A stretch of 64,000 bases of DNA from Palaemon carinicauda (lineage: Eukaryota; Arthropoda; Malacostraca; Decapoda; Palaemonidae): positions 67,568,984 through 67,632,983 of the forward strand of contig NC_090739.1 of assembly GCF_036898095.1 (NCBI RefSeq). The letters are read 5' to 3'. The position numbers were made by a program, and so were the translations under genes. Positions 53,310-63,859 of this stretch are shown piece after piece. Under the pieces are notes generated by a model. The model was given only the letters and a program-made list of their open reading frames with translations. It made no database searches and was not told where the DNA came from. Each line of letters begins with the position of its first letter. The stretch's first letter is position 1.

Positions 53310-53760
53310 ATTTTCTCATTTTATATTCCCATTCAATATAATTTATCATACATTCCATTTTACCTTCCTATATTGGGTTTATTTGTTTTGTTATTTCCTT
53401 TCCCATTTGTACATACGTTCGTTTCACCAGTTTCCGATCTGCGCATATATCCCCCCGCCCCCTGCGCAGGAGTTTCCACTCCCCCTTTTACTCTTTTTAT
53501 TAGTGTTATTTTCTCATTTTTTATTCCCATTCCATATTATTTATCATTCATTCCATTTTACCTTCCTATATTGGTTTTATTTGTTGGGTTATTTCTTTAT
53601 CCCTTCCCGGTTTCACATAAATACTTACCCTGGACTAGTTTTTTTATCCAGTTAATTCTCGGTATGATCTCCTCATTTTATATTCCCATTCACTATTATT
53701 TAACGTTCATTCCATTTTATCTTCCTATATTGTTTGTATTTATTTTTGTTGGTTAGTTCC
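53310..53760. repeat. Degenerate tandem repeat, 160-200 bp unit, three copies
   Basis: CTCATTTTATATTCCCATTC recurs at about 53313, 53514 (variant) and 53673, each followed by CATTCCATTTTA(C/T)CTTCCTATATTG. It gives long hydrophobic spurious frames on the plus strand. Confidence 0.8.
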
Positions 53761-54210
53761 TTTTCTCTCCTCTGTGTCTTATAAAACTTTTCTTTCGTCT
53801 AGTTTCCGTATTTAGTTCATTCATGTTTTCTCTTTTGTTCGTTGTTTTTCCCTTAACCAATCATCACTCTAGGCCTATTCAAATATCTCCCTACCCCCCC
53901 CCCCCTTCCTTTATCTCTGTATTTGCTGTTTTCCGACCCATTGTTCCCCTGCCTTTCCCGTTTTAACCTTTGACCTAGTTACTCGTCCTTCGTTACTAGT
54001 GCGTTTTTTTTCACGTATTTTGAGATGGATCATATTATAGAAACTTGTATCGGTTGCAGCATTCCGTATCTAAAAGCAGTGGCTCAATTCCATGGTGATT
54101 TTGGTGATAATTCAGGTTATGTTGACCATTTTCTTAATCCCAGTCATAGAAGTTAATCCGTCAGTCTCTTCCTTCCGAGTCCAGCAAGTTTCGACGTTTC
54201 CTTCATAAAA
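53761..54210. other. Non-coding region, no firm feature
   Basis: Pyrimidine-rich to about 53990. A 43-codon frame from ATG 54026 (MDHIIETCIGCSIPYL..) carries one CxxC pair but no recognisable family. Confidence 0.35.
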
Positions 54211-54700
54211 GTAAGTCATTCCTCAATAGTCATTATTCGTGTTTTGTGACCGGGGTACTTCTAGGCAAGGTTAGGTGGGTTTGTTAGGTTCTGTGGCCTT
54301 TCTGTACTTTTTATATATTTCGTACCACTTATATGGAGAAATTATTGAATATATCTGAGGAGATATTTAGCAGTTCTAGCTCTAGTAATGCCATCGTGTC
54401 GTTGGTAGTTCTGTGTACCATTCGTCATCGTTGGTAGTACTGTGTATGAAGGTAAGTCATTCCCCCATTCTTATTATATGTGTTTTGTGACCGGGGTACT
54501 TCTAGGCAAGGTTAGGTGGGTTTGTTAGGTTCTGTGGCCTTTTGGTACTCTTTATTTATTGTGTAATAGTTTTATGGAATCATTATTTAGTTTACGTATG
54601 GAAATATTTATTATTTCTACCTCTAGTAATGACATCGTGCCGTTGGTAACACTGTGTACCATTCGTCATCGTTGGTAGTTCTGTCAACCATTGGTAACGT
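54211..54700. repeat. Tandem duplication, 241-bp unit, two copies
   Basis: GTAAGTCATTCC starts at 54211 and 54452. Both are followed by GTGTTTTGTGACCGGGGTAC and then TTAGGTGGGTTTGTTAGG. GTACCATTCGTCATCGTTGG closes each unit. Each unit begins with a consensus plus-strand splice-donor sequence. Confidence 0.9.
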
Positions 54701-54814
54701 TGCTAATGTTATCGTCCCCGACATCTGTTGTTTATATATTTTAACTCAGTATATATGTCCACAGTGTTAATATTTATATGGTTCATTTGTATTGTATTTC
54801 ATTGTGTGATTTAG

Positions 54815-55010
54815 TACAGGAAATATATGATTTCCTATAGTAGATATCGTGATTTAACTGGTTTTCTCATTCATTTCATCCGTAATAACATCAACCAATT
54901 CGTCAACTTATAACTAACCGAATTGGTTGATCTGTTTGTTTGCGATTGAAATGGTCATCAAAACCGGTTAAATCTCGTTATTTGCTATAGGAAATCATAT
55001 ATTTCTTGTG
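54815..55010. mobile_element. Foldback (MITE-like) element with ~87-bp arms
   Basis: The left arm 54815-54901 (GAAATATATGATTTCCTATAG, ..TTTAACTGGTTTT.., ..CAACCAATTC) pairs with the complement of 54920-55010, with moderate mismatches and a loop of under 20 bp. Non-coding. Confidence 0.7.
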
Positions 55011-55755
55011 CGTAGTCACACGATGTAATAATATACAAAATTACCAAAGACTCAATGGAATGAAAATAGACCTTTACCTGTAGCTTTGCAGTCTACTCTG
55101 TCAGCAATGACAGTGACAGTACACGTAAGCTAGTTTTATATGCAAACTGGTTCTATTGATTGAACAAGGAACTGGAGCCAGATATTGTGTAATCAAAATC
55201 ATCGAAGGTCTTGGATTAAGATGGCCATCTCTTGAGCCTAACCCCTACAGCCATTTACTATAGTCTTGTCAACTGAATAGCCTATTGTAAGGTAGTTTAA
55301 CTAAGATTTTAGACATTTATAACCTAAAACTAAGCTAAGTGCTACCGTAGGTTGCCTATTCACCAGGGAATACAACAAATCTTTCCCAGAATTTGGCATT
55401 GTCGATGAAAACAAAACCTGTAAGTGTTGATTTGGTAGACGAACTTACCGTAGGTAGTTAGACCTTGGCTACTATAAATATTAGACTGTAGATGCTTATT
55501 CAGCTAATCTGCCTCTGCTACAGCCATGCTAAACAGTATGATGATCAAAATATCATGAAAAAAAATACAAGAATCGCTAATCAATCACAGAATATAAACG
55601 GTTAACTGACCTGCACTACGTAAACTATGCAACGACTTTTAAATCTTTGTTTTGGTATGACGACTGTTCGGACCTTCGGAGGAGTGACGTGAATCAACAG
55701 GCTTTGAAATGGGCGGTAAACAGCCGATCTATTACTATACCTAGACAGCTGTTTT
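55011..55755. other. No feature seen
   Basis: AT-rich sequence without coding or repeat signals that I recognise. Confidence 0.4.
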
Positions 55756-56062
55756 CTTGTAAATTTTGTAACGCTCAACGTGTTATTTGCTTGTAAATTT
55801 TGTAACGCTCAGCGTATTATTTGCTTGTAAATTTTGTAACGCTCATTGTGTCATTTGCTTGTAAATTTTTTAACGCTCAGCGTGTTATTTGCTTGTAAAT
55901 TTTGTAACGCTCATTGTGTCATTTGCTTGTAAATTTTGTAACGCTCAGCGTATTATTTGCTTGTAAATTTTGTAACGCTCAACGGGTTATTTGCTTTAAA
56001 TTTTTTTAACGCTCAACGTGTTATTTGCTTGTAAATTTTGTAACGCTCAACGTGTTATTTGC
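55756..56062. repeat. 34-bp satellite, nine units
   Basis: The unit starts CTTGTAAATTTTGTAACGCT and ends CA(A/G)CGTGTTATTTG. AACGCTCA occurs every 34 bp from about 55770 to 56042, with a few substitutions between units. There are no spacers, so it is a plain tandem repeat. Confidence 0.93.
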
Positions 56063-56067
56063 TAGTG

Positions 56068-56340
56068 CAAAGTTACAACCCACGTTGAAAAAGAATAATT
56101 CTATAAGCCCTATGATTCCATCAGAGAAAGCAGCCCAACTGGGAAAAGAAGTAATGAATAATAAATAATTAAGAGAAGAATGTTATGAGCCCTATGGTCG
56201 GGACTAAGGTCCACCCAGAGCCAAAGCCAAAGTCCTTCAAAAAGAAGGCAACCGTGTTTCCCCATACGAATGGGGAAAAAGGCACGCTAATAGATGATGA
56301 TGAAGATTCCATCAGGGGAAACAGCTCATTGGGGAAAATG
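56068..56340 (-). repeat. Degenerate SINE/LINE tail fragments
   Basis: 56075-56170 resembles a decayed complement of the SINE-like 3' end (TACAACCC..TTGAAAAAG, TATAAGCCC, CAGCCCA.CTGGG). 56265-56300 contains AAAGGCACGCTAATAGATGA, a motif found in arthropod LINE tails. Confidence 0.4.
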
Positions 56341-56639
56341 AAGTAAGGAATTATAAATAACTATATATGTGAGGTAATGAATACAGAAATACAAAATATC
56401 TTAAGGTCAGTAACAACGTTCAAATGGACCAGTCGTATATGCGCCTAAAAACATTATATTATTCCTTTGAATAATTGAATTATACTTGAAATGCAACAAA
56501 AACAATACGAACTACAGTCATGCTTGCAGTTCATTTATCATCTAAGCTCGATGTAATAATAATATAATATAGTGATTGTAAGTAGACCAAGGAGAGTAGC
56601 TCCTGAACATCTGGATCTCAGCACTAATAATGTTTTTAT

Positions 56640-57470
56640 TTTTAACTCTATATGACTCTTTTAAATTTTAGGAGTGATTCTTGATAGCAAATTTACCTTT
56701 GAGAAACAGTTGCACAAAAAATGTGCTTATTGAGAAAATCTTTTGAGATTTTTTACAATCAATCTATTCAGAAGAAGTGTTTAATGCTTTTATCCTTCCT
56801 TGTTTCGAGTATTGTTCTCATGTTTGGTCTTCAGCTACTGAATCTCATATTAATTTGTTGCGCAGAAATTTAAGGTATATTAAGTTTCTTATCCCTGGTC
56901 CAGATACTAATTTATGACACCGTCTTTCAATTAATTCGTTATGCGTGTTGCAAAAGATTTTTCATAATTTTGACCATCCTTAACACTCAGATCTTACAGG
57001 ACAATACCATCCTGTTCGTAATTAAAAGTATGCAGTTAATTTTAATCATCACGTTTCCTCCACCACGAAGCTCAATACTACACAGTATTCTATGACGAAG
57101 TTGTAGAATGATCTTCCGAATCAGGTAGTTGAATCGATGGAACTCCAAAAGCTCTAACTATTGTTCTGTCGAAGATTGCCTGGCCCTTTTGGCCAGACAC
57201 GGGCTTTTGCAGTCTTGCAGCCCGTGGGTGTTTGGGTAGGATATATTGGGATAGGTAGTTGGGTAGGGGATATTCTGCAACATTTATTTTAGGATATTGG
57301 GATAGGTTTTGGGTGGTGATGGGATGTTTGAAAAGGAGTGATTGACTGTGAAGCTCTAACTAGTAACGAATGTTTTCTTGTTGAACAGGCTGACATGTAG
57401 TCTAATGTTGTTATTGTTTTTTTTTTAATAAACTATTTCAAGTGTGCATTATTTCTCTCGTGGTTTACTT
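56640..57470 (+). pseudogene. LINE reverse transcriptase C-terminal fragment
   Basis: Broken plus-strand frames: GVILDSKFTFEKQL, then AFILPCFEYCSHVWSSATES, INLLRRNLRYIKFLIPGP and HRLSINSLCVLQKIFHNFDHP. This is the thumb/C-terminal region of Jockey/CR1-type LINEs. It is followed by a non-coding tail and, from 57470, the 3' end shared with the SINE-like repeat. Several stops; the catalytic palm is missing. Confidence 0.75.
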
Positions 57471-57618
57471 ATTTCTTTATTTCCTTTCCTTGCTGGGCTA
57501 TTTTCCCTGTTGGATATAGCTTCCGGTTTTTCCAACTAGTGTTGTAGCTTAGCTAATAATAATAATAATAATAACAATAATAATAATAATAATAACAATA
57601 ATATTAATAATAATAATA
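57470..57618 (+). repeat. LINE 3' tail shared with the SINE-like repeat, ending in (AAT)n
   Basis: TTATTTCCTTTCCTTGCTGG, then GCTATTTTCCCTGTTGG and CAACTAGTGTTGTAGCTTAG precede an AATAATAAC-rich microsatellite. The same end is seen at 15210-15314 and, in complement, at 26822-26950 and 62179-62330. Confidence 0.75.
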
Positions 57619-58436
57619 TTCGCCACGTATAACTCAATACCTCACTTAAACCTCACTTATCAATCAGTTAGATTTAGACAAACTGTAAACCCATCTGACA
57701 CCTTATGACATCCCAAAGACGCATTATTCTTAATAATACTAATCACTTTATAAGTTCAATAAAACAATAGTATTTATTTGGACATCGAATATCAACCACG
57801 TTTTACTCAATACCCTGCTAAAACTAGCAAACAAAACTAATCAGTCACAAGCTTTAAAGTTCATCCTACTCCTTATGACGTCACAAGGACGTATTTCTGT
57901 TAATAAGAGTAATGATTTGGTAATTACAGTGTATTCACCTAATAAATTATGTTATTAAAATATCTTATGTCCATATGTTTCGTAAAAAAAAATATTTATA
58001 ATTAATTTCCTTATCACCAGGTCCGTTCCGTCCGTCCTCCTCCTCCTTAGGTAGAACGCGTGAAAGCGATATTAAGAAAATTCAGGCATTTTTTCAAACA
58101 GCAACTCATAAATTCCAGGAACTCTCTCCTCATAGGATATTCCGGTCCTCCGACTGGCTGTATAATCTCAGCTGTGATTGGTTGTTGCCTTTGTATACAA
58201 ATTCCTATTTACAAATCTAACATCGTAGCCAGAACACAGTTAATTATTTCTTCAAAAATGATGTACTGATTTAGCTTACACGTGTGAAAAATATCAATTA
58301 TTTATTGAATTACTAAATTATTAATATTATGAGTTTGTTTTCATGAAATTTGCAATGTTCAATCATTAATTTATCTACAATAAGTATAGACATTTCAACT
58401 CCACCCAGTTGAATTCATTCATAAAATATAAGATTA

Positions 58437-58505
58437 TGACGTCGCCTACAGCCACCAATCACAACAGAGGATGAATCAGCCAATGAGACGCCAGATATTT
58501 CCCGC
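58437..58505. promoter_or_regulatory. Promoter-like module B1: CRE variant, CCAAT x2, E2F-like site
   Basis: TGACGTCG at 58437, CCAAT at 58455 and 58480, TTTCCCGC at 58498-58505. Spacings between starts are 18, 25 and 18 bp. Confidence 0.45.
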
Positions 58506-58676
58506 TTAGGAGAACCATACGATGAGAGGGCAAACGAATCAAATTCACACGAGATGTTTTTGATTCAAATGCTCGAGTTTGTCTCCTTGAGTCATAACTT
58601 ATCTGAAATATGTACAGGTAGGTAGCCTATTCTTCATCACACTACCCAGTTGAATTTATTCATAAATACGATCATA

Positions 58677-58745
58677 TGACGTCAAATACAACCACCAATC
58701 ACAACAGAGGACGAATCAGCCAATGATGTAAAGGATATTTCCCGC
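58677..58745. promoter_or_regulatory. Promoter-like module C1: CRE, CCAAT x2, E2F-like site
   Basis: TGACGTCA at 58677-58684, CCAAT at 58695 and 58720, TTTCCCGC at 58738-58745. Spacings 18, 25 and 18 bp. Confidence 0.5.
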
Positions 58746-59430
58746 TAAAATGCAGAAAGGGAGAGGGTCCCTCTCATTTATGGCTGCTGTTAGCGAACGA
58801 ATTAAATTCACATATTGATACAAACGATCCTTCTTTATTACTAACTAAATTTGTTTTGAGTTTGTTTCCATGAAAGTTACAACTCTCAAGTCGTAATTTA
58901 TCTGAAATATGTATGTATACTGTTGATAATTAACCGCACAATGACCTATTTCTTAGTAGATCTGTTCATTTACATTAATGTATACTTAAAATATAACAAA
59001 ATCAGAAATAAAGTCATATAGTTCCTCCACCATTTAACTCGATATGATGATAGTGATCATAGTGTCTATCACGTGTTACTCAGTACCTCACTCAAACCAA
59101 ACAAAGATTATCAAATCAGTCATTTAGACCAGCTGCAAAATTCATCCTACTCAATATGACGTCACAGACTTTATTTTTCTCGATATAAATATTTGATCAT
59201 ACGAAATTATCCCTATAATAGAATGTGCCCTTGGAATGTGCTATAAAAACATCCTATACGTGACTGTTTGTATATAATTTGAAGAAAATATATAACTAAT
59301 TTCCATAAAGATAAAAAAAAGCTTCAGTCAGCTCTGTCCCCAATAGCTTAGCGCATTTAAATACGATTTTATTGAAATTCGGGTTGGTTTCTCAAATAGC
59401 AACTCATAAACAACTTCGCTGATGCTCTTT

Positions 59431-59504
59431 CGGCGGAAAATCCCAGTCCTCTGATTGGATATGTCTTTCTCAGCTGTGATTGGTAGTTGTCTTTGCTTAT
59501 ATAA
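59431..59504 (+). promoter_or_regulatory. Promoter-like module A2: inverted CCAAT x2 and TATA box
   Basis: CGGCGGAAA (E2F-like, complement) at 59431, ATTGG at 59454 and 59479 (25 bp apart), TATATAA at 59498-59504. This order would fit plus-strand initiation near 59530. The copy at 60711-60787 has ATTGG at 60739 and 60764 with TATACAA; the copy at 58150-58200 is weaker. Confidence 0.45.
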
Positions 59505-59748
59505 CTTCGCCGACAAACACACGCACATCGGACATCGTAGCCAGAACACAGTCAAGTATTCCTTCGAATATGACGTATGTATTTACCTTATACTTTTTAA
59601 CGAGGTCGATTATTTATTTATTAAGAAATAAATAGTAATTTTGAGTTTATTTCCACAAAAATTGTAATATTTTAGACATAATTATCTACATTAAGTATAT
59701 GTTTTTCACCATTACCCAGTTACATTCATTCATAAAAATACGATTCCA

Positions 59749-59817
59749 TGACGTCACGTACAACCACCAATCAGAGCAGAGAAAGAATCAACCAATGAGA
59801 CGCCAGATATTTCCGGC
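59749..59817. promoter_or_regulatory. Promoter-like module B2: CRE, CCAAT x2
   Basis: TGACGTCA at 59749-59756, CCAAT at 59767 and 59792, with a mutated E2F-like position (TTTCCGGC). Spacings 18 and 25 bp are kept. Confidence 0.5.
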
Positions 59818-61032
59818 TAAGGAGAAACCTATGGTGAAAGGGTTCCTCTGGGTTATGGGCTGCTGTTGGCAAACGAATCAAATTCACACGAGATGTTTGA
59901 TTCAAATACTTTAAATTTTCATTCTTAAGTCATAACTTATGCAATAACTTCATGCACATCACACTACCCAGTTGAATTTATTCATAAATAAACATACAAC
60001 CACCAATCACAACAGAGGCTGAATCAGCCAATGATGTAAAGGATATTTCCTGCTAAAATGCAGAAAGGGAGAGGGTTCCTCTCATTTATCATGGCTGGTG
60101 TTAGCGAACGAATTAAATTCACACATTAATACAAAAGATCCTTTTTATTGCTAACTAAATTTGTTTTGAGTGTGTTTCCATAAAAGTTACAACTCTCAAG
60201 TCGTAAATTAATCTGAAATATATATGTATACTGTTGGTATTAAATCGTACAACGACGCATTTCTTAATGGTAATGATCTGTTCATTCACATTAATGTAAC
60301 AAAATAGGAAATAGTCATATAGTTCCTTTACCATTTAACTCGACATGATAATAGTATCTAATACGTGGTAGTCAGTACCTCACTCAAACTAAGCAAAGAT
60401 ATTATTAAATCAGTCATTTAAACCAGATGTAAAATTGATCCTACTCATTATGACGTCACATACTTAATTTTCTCAATGTAGATTTCTCAATATAGATAAT
60501 TTGGTCATACAAAAATATCCCTATAATAGAATGTGCTATAAAAACATCCTATAAGTTACTGTTTTTATATAATTTGAAAAAAAATAATTTCCATAAAAGA
60601 AAAAAAAATAGTTCAGCTCCGTCCCCCATAGCTTAGAGCGTTTAAATACGATTTTATTGAAATTTGGGTAGGTTTCTCATACAGCAACTCATAAGCGAGT
60701 TCGCTGATGCTCTTTCGGCGGCAGATCCCCGTCCTCTGATTGGATATGTCTTTCTCAGCTGTGATTGGTAGTTGTCTTCGCTTATACAACTTCACCGACA
60801 AACACACGCACATCGGACATCGTAGCCAGAACACAGTCAAGTATTCCTTCGAATATGACGCATTTATTTACCTTATAACCTTTGACAAGATCTATTATTT
60901 TTATGTTAAAAATATATAATAATTTTAAGTTTATTTCTACAAAATGCGCAATTTTCTGTTATACTTTATCTGCATTAAGTATAGGTTTTTCACCCCTACC
61001 CAGTTACATTCATTCATAAAAATACGAATCCA

Positions 61033-61101
61033 TGACGTCACTTACAACCACCAATCAGAGATGAGAAAGAGTCAGCCAATGAGATACCAGATGTTTCCCG
61101 C
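61033..61101. promoter_or_regulatory. Promoter-like module B3: CRE, CCAAT x2, E2F-like site
   Basis: TGACGTCA at 61033-61040, CCAAT at 61051 and 61076, TTTCCCGC at 61094-61101. Spacings 18, 25 and 18 bp. It abuts the hairpin at 61108. Confidence 0.5.
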
Positions 61102-61107
61102 TAAAAA

Positions 61108-61334
61108 TACTCAGACTGCTTAAAATAATAGAAATAATTAGTTGTTAAGTTAGTAAAATAAAAATCCATCGTGTGAATTTAACTCGTTCTGCAACATCAG
61201 CCCATAACCCAGAGGAACCCTCCGTTCCTCTGGGTTATGGGCTGCTGTTGCCGAACGAGTTAAATTCACACGATGGATTTTTATTTTACTAACTTAACAA
61301 CTAATTATTTCTATTATTTTAAGCAGTCTGAGTA
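61108..61334. repeat. Near-perfect palindrome, 111-bp arms, 5-bp loop
   Basis: The left arm 61108-61218 pairs with 61224-61334 around the loop CCTCC. I count two mismatches. The inner part of the right arm (GTTCCTCTGGGTTATGGGCT) also occurs at 59840-59860 in the tandem unit, so the palindrome formed from array sequence plus flanking DNA. Confidence 0.95.
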
Positions 61335-62178
61335 GAATATTTTCTTATCTCTAATATATTTTAGATATTATTCGGATGTTTATCAATTCCAGACTTTCCC
61401 TTCAGTAATCACACTTTTCTTTCTTTTACGATCGAGAAACGTATGTAATATGATTTTTATATAATTTTTACTATCATCATTAGTTTTTATCATAGTCATT
61501 ATTATTATCATTTTGAATATTTTGTGAGATGAGATTGGGAATTTTGAGTTTATATTTATTTATATAGATATAAAGAATAACTACCTCGAACCAGAAGCCT
61601 AAAAATAATGTAGTAAACAGCGATGTAGGCCTATAGGCTATGTACAGTATAGATAGATCTGAATTTCCTTTTTGTATGGTTATTTTGTTATAAAAATTAT
61701 TAAAACAATGGCTAAAATACAGAATACAGAAGAAGTGGTATTCTCAGCGGAAAAATTTCATAGTTAGAATTTCATTTTGCCAAGGATGTAAGGTTCTTGC
61801 TTTCTTCTCAATTTCTTTATAAACCGGAATCATTAGTCTGTTAACAAATCAAAACAGCATTTACAAAACCGATTGTTGAATAGGCCTACTTGTAACATTT
61901 TCAGTCTCTAACACCCAATTTCTTAACCTAACCTAACCTAACCTAACTTAATAAGGTGCATGTCTCCTTAAACTAATGATTGCCAAATAGGTTTTAAATT
62001 ATTCATTTCCTGATATCAAGTTAAAGTTAGGCTATAGATAGAAGTAGGCCTATTAAGTGATCAAAGTGAAAAACTTATTTTTTCTTTTTATATAGAAGGT
62101 CCAATCAGATAATAGGTTCAGTCACCTAACATTCTCAAAAAGTTTGATTTTTACTAATTGATGAATTTGAGATCTAGC
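61335..62178. other. AT-rich region with a short (CCTAA)n tract
   Basis: At 61923-61947 there are about four CCTAA units, the arthropod telomere pentamer. Too short to mean more than an interstitial trace. No gene seen. Confidence 0.5.
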
Positions 62179-62179
62179 C

Positions 62180-62219
<40 letters not shown>

Positions 62220-62620
62220 ACAAGCTAAGCTATAAACCTAATTGTTAAAGCAAGATGCTATAAGCCCAAGGGCTTCAACAGGGAAAAATAGCCCAGTGAG
62301 GAAAGGAAACAAGGAAATAAAAAACTCCAGGAGTAGGCCTAATAAGCAATCAAAATAAAATATACAAAGAACAATAACATTACATTAGATCTTTCATATA
62401 TGAATTATAAAAACTTAAAAAAAAACAAGTGAGAGAGAGAGAGAGAGAAATAAGACAAAACAGCGTGCCCGAGTGTACCCTTAAGCAAGAGAACTCTAAT
62501 CCAAGACAGTGAAAGGCTATGGTACAGAGGCTATGGCGCTACCCAAGACCAGAGAACAATGGTTTAATTTTGGAGTGTTCTTCTCCTAGAAGAGCTGCTT
62601 ACCATAGCTGAAGCTGAAGA
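62179..62620 (-). repeat. SINE-like repeat, copy E, with (ATT)n tail
   Basis: Near-complete copy on the minus strand. (ATT)n at 62179-62218, AATAGCCCAGTGAGGAAAGG at about 62287, GTGCCCGAGTGTACCCTTAA at 62465, ending near CTTACCATAGC at 62610. It resembles the complement of 14913-15314. Confidence 0.8.
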
Positions 62621-63195
62621 ACGGAAAATATCCCACTCGAAACAAGGTAAATTGAACGAGTTCAAATATTTCGTGTGGATGGACTAATCGCCAAAAATCT
62701 TAAAAAGGCTTTCTTAGTAAGCCAATTTTAGTACAATTGGAGGGGAAACAGATCGAAGGTGCTTTTCAAAAGTAAATTTGCAATAAAAATCACACACAGA
62801 ACTTTATATGTGTTGCATATTGTTAAAGAGACATTATCACTGCAGAAATATAGATGTCGAAGAGCCACTGTCCTTGCCGTATACTACTTACAATCATACT
62901 TTAAGTTTCATTAGGGTTCATTGCCAAAAATTTGCCCAATTAACTAATTTTAGCTAGATCTCTGTTTAGGGAGTTAGTAACCATAGGTCTACATTCTGGA
63001 GATTGACTGATGAAAAGAGAGTAGCATCATGTGCATATACGAGATTGATTTCTAGACTAAATCACATATGCATATATAATATGAAAAGAAATGGACCGAG
63101 AACATTACCCTGAGGAACGATAGATATTACATTATTATAGTCACTGTATGGTGTCCATCAACAATTACTCAGCAGATTATTACTTAAGGGCGATG
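62621..63195 (-). pseudogene. LINE reverse transcriptase fragment
   Basis: Minus strand: VPQGNVLGPFLFILYMH, then INLVYAHDATLFSSVN at the position of the catalytic YADDT box (second residue changed to His), then LVNWANFW. It ends against the SINE-like repeat, which appears inserted into it. Stops are present. Confidence 0.7.
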
Positions 63196-63859
63196 GCCAT
63201 CTCTTTTTTTCGTTTCTGATGTTGCTTGAGGCTTTTAAAGACTTTATTAATGACAAATTATTTTCCTTAGCTTTCCATTGTCTCATATTTCTTCTTAGAA
63301 TATACAATTTTAAGGTCACCCATCATTGTCAAATTTGCTAAGTCACCAGCTAGGTCCAACAGTAAATGTTTTAGGTCAGCCATTTTAACTCCTCGCTAAG
63401 CAACCGTTGCTTTGCATTCAGCAATAGCTCTGTCTCGCTGTTCAAGTTCTGCTTTCATTTCAGTTATTATATTTTGTATTTTTACACTTATTTTATATGC
63501 AGGGCATTAGCAACATATATTTGCCTTTGTCTACCGTTCTACCATGAAATTAGAATAAGAAAAAACTATTTAGATGGATTATGGCTGCTTTCAAAGAAGC
63601 CTGATTTATAGTGTGCATTTTTTAATCGTTTACAAAACTTTATGACTACATAAAATAAAGACTAGACAGAATTCTAAAAGATATAATTAGCAAAATCTGT
63701 TGAGAGCCAATATTACCTGACGATGATTACACGATAAGCCCAATTTAACAGCAGGGGAAAATGTGGGACAGCTTTTGATGTATCATGTTTGTTGAAAGGT
63801 TCTATTAAACAACAAAACGTAAATAACCAAACAAGGAATTCCATTTGACATGATGGTAA
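63196..63859. other. No feature seen
   Basis: AT-rich; no coding frame or repeat recognised apart from a possible LINE continuation. Confidence 0.35.

Larger units (their letters stand above)
57620..61107. repeat. Tandem array of ~1.3-kb units with promoter-like modules
   Basis: Landmark CATCGTAGCC lies at 58221, 59533 and 60818 (periods 1312 and 1285 bp). Each unit has four blocks: D (a CACGT..ACTCA.TACC segment with TGACGTCA), A (two ATTGG boxes plus a TATA-like box), B and C (CRE, two CCAAT, E2F-like). Blocks A, B and C are themselves related, with A inverted. At least 2.5 units are visible. No protein frame is conserved: the 75-codon minus frames at 59328 and 60613 overlap block A and look incidental. 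Confidence 0.85.

Noticed and set aside
53217..53756. 179-codon frame rich in Phe, Ile, Pro and Tyr, looking like a membrane protein
   Set aside because: It is the translation of a T-rich tandem repeat; the hydrophobic periodicity follows the DNA repeat.
55756..56062. CRISPR-like regular repeats
   Set aside because: Units are directly abutting with no unique spacers, in a eukaryotic genome.
59328..60840. Conserved 75-codon minus-strand frames in two array units
   Set aside because: They overlap the CCAAT/TATA block; their similarity follows from DNA duplication, and the equivalent frame is lost in the first unit.
61108..61334. Viral terminal hairpin (parvovirus-like) suggested by the palindrome
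   Set aside because: No viral coding sequence is nearby and the arms contain array-unit sequence.
61923..61947. Telomere or telomere-associated end
   Set aside because: Only about four CCTAA units, interstitial, with no array; similar short runs near 24255 and 52085 are also trivial.
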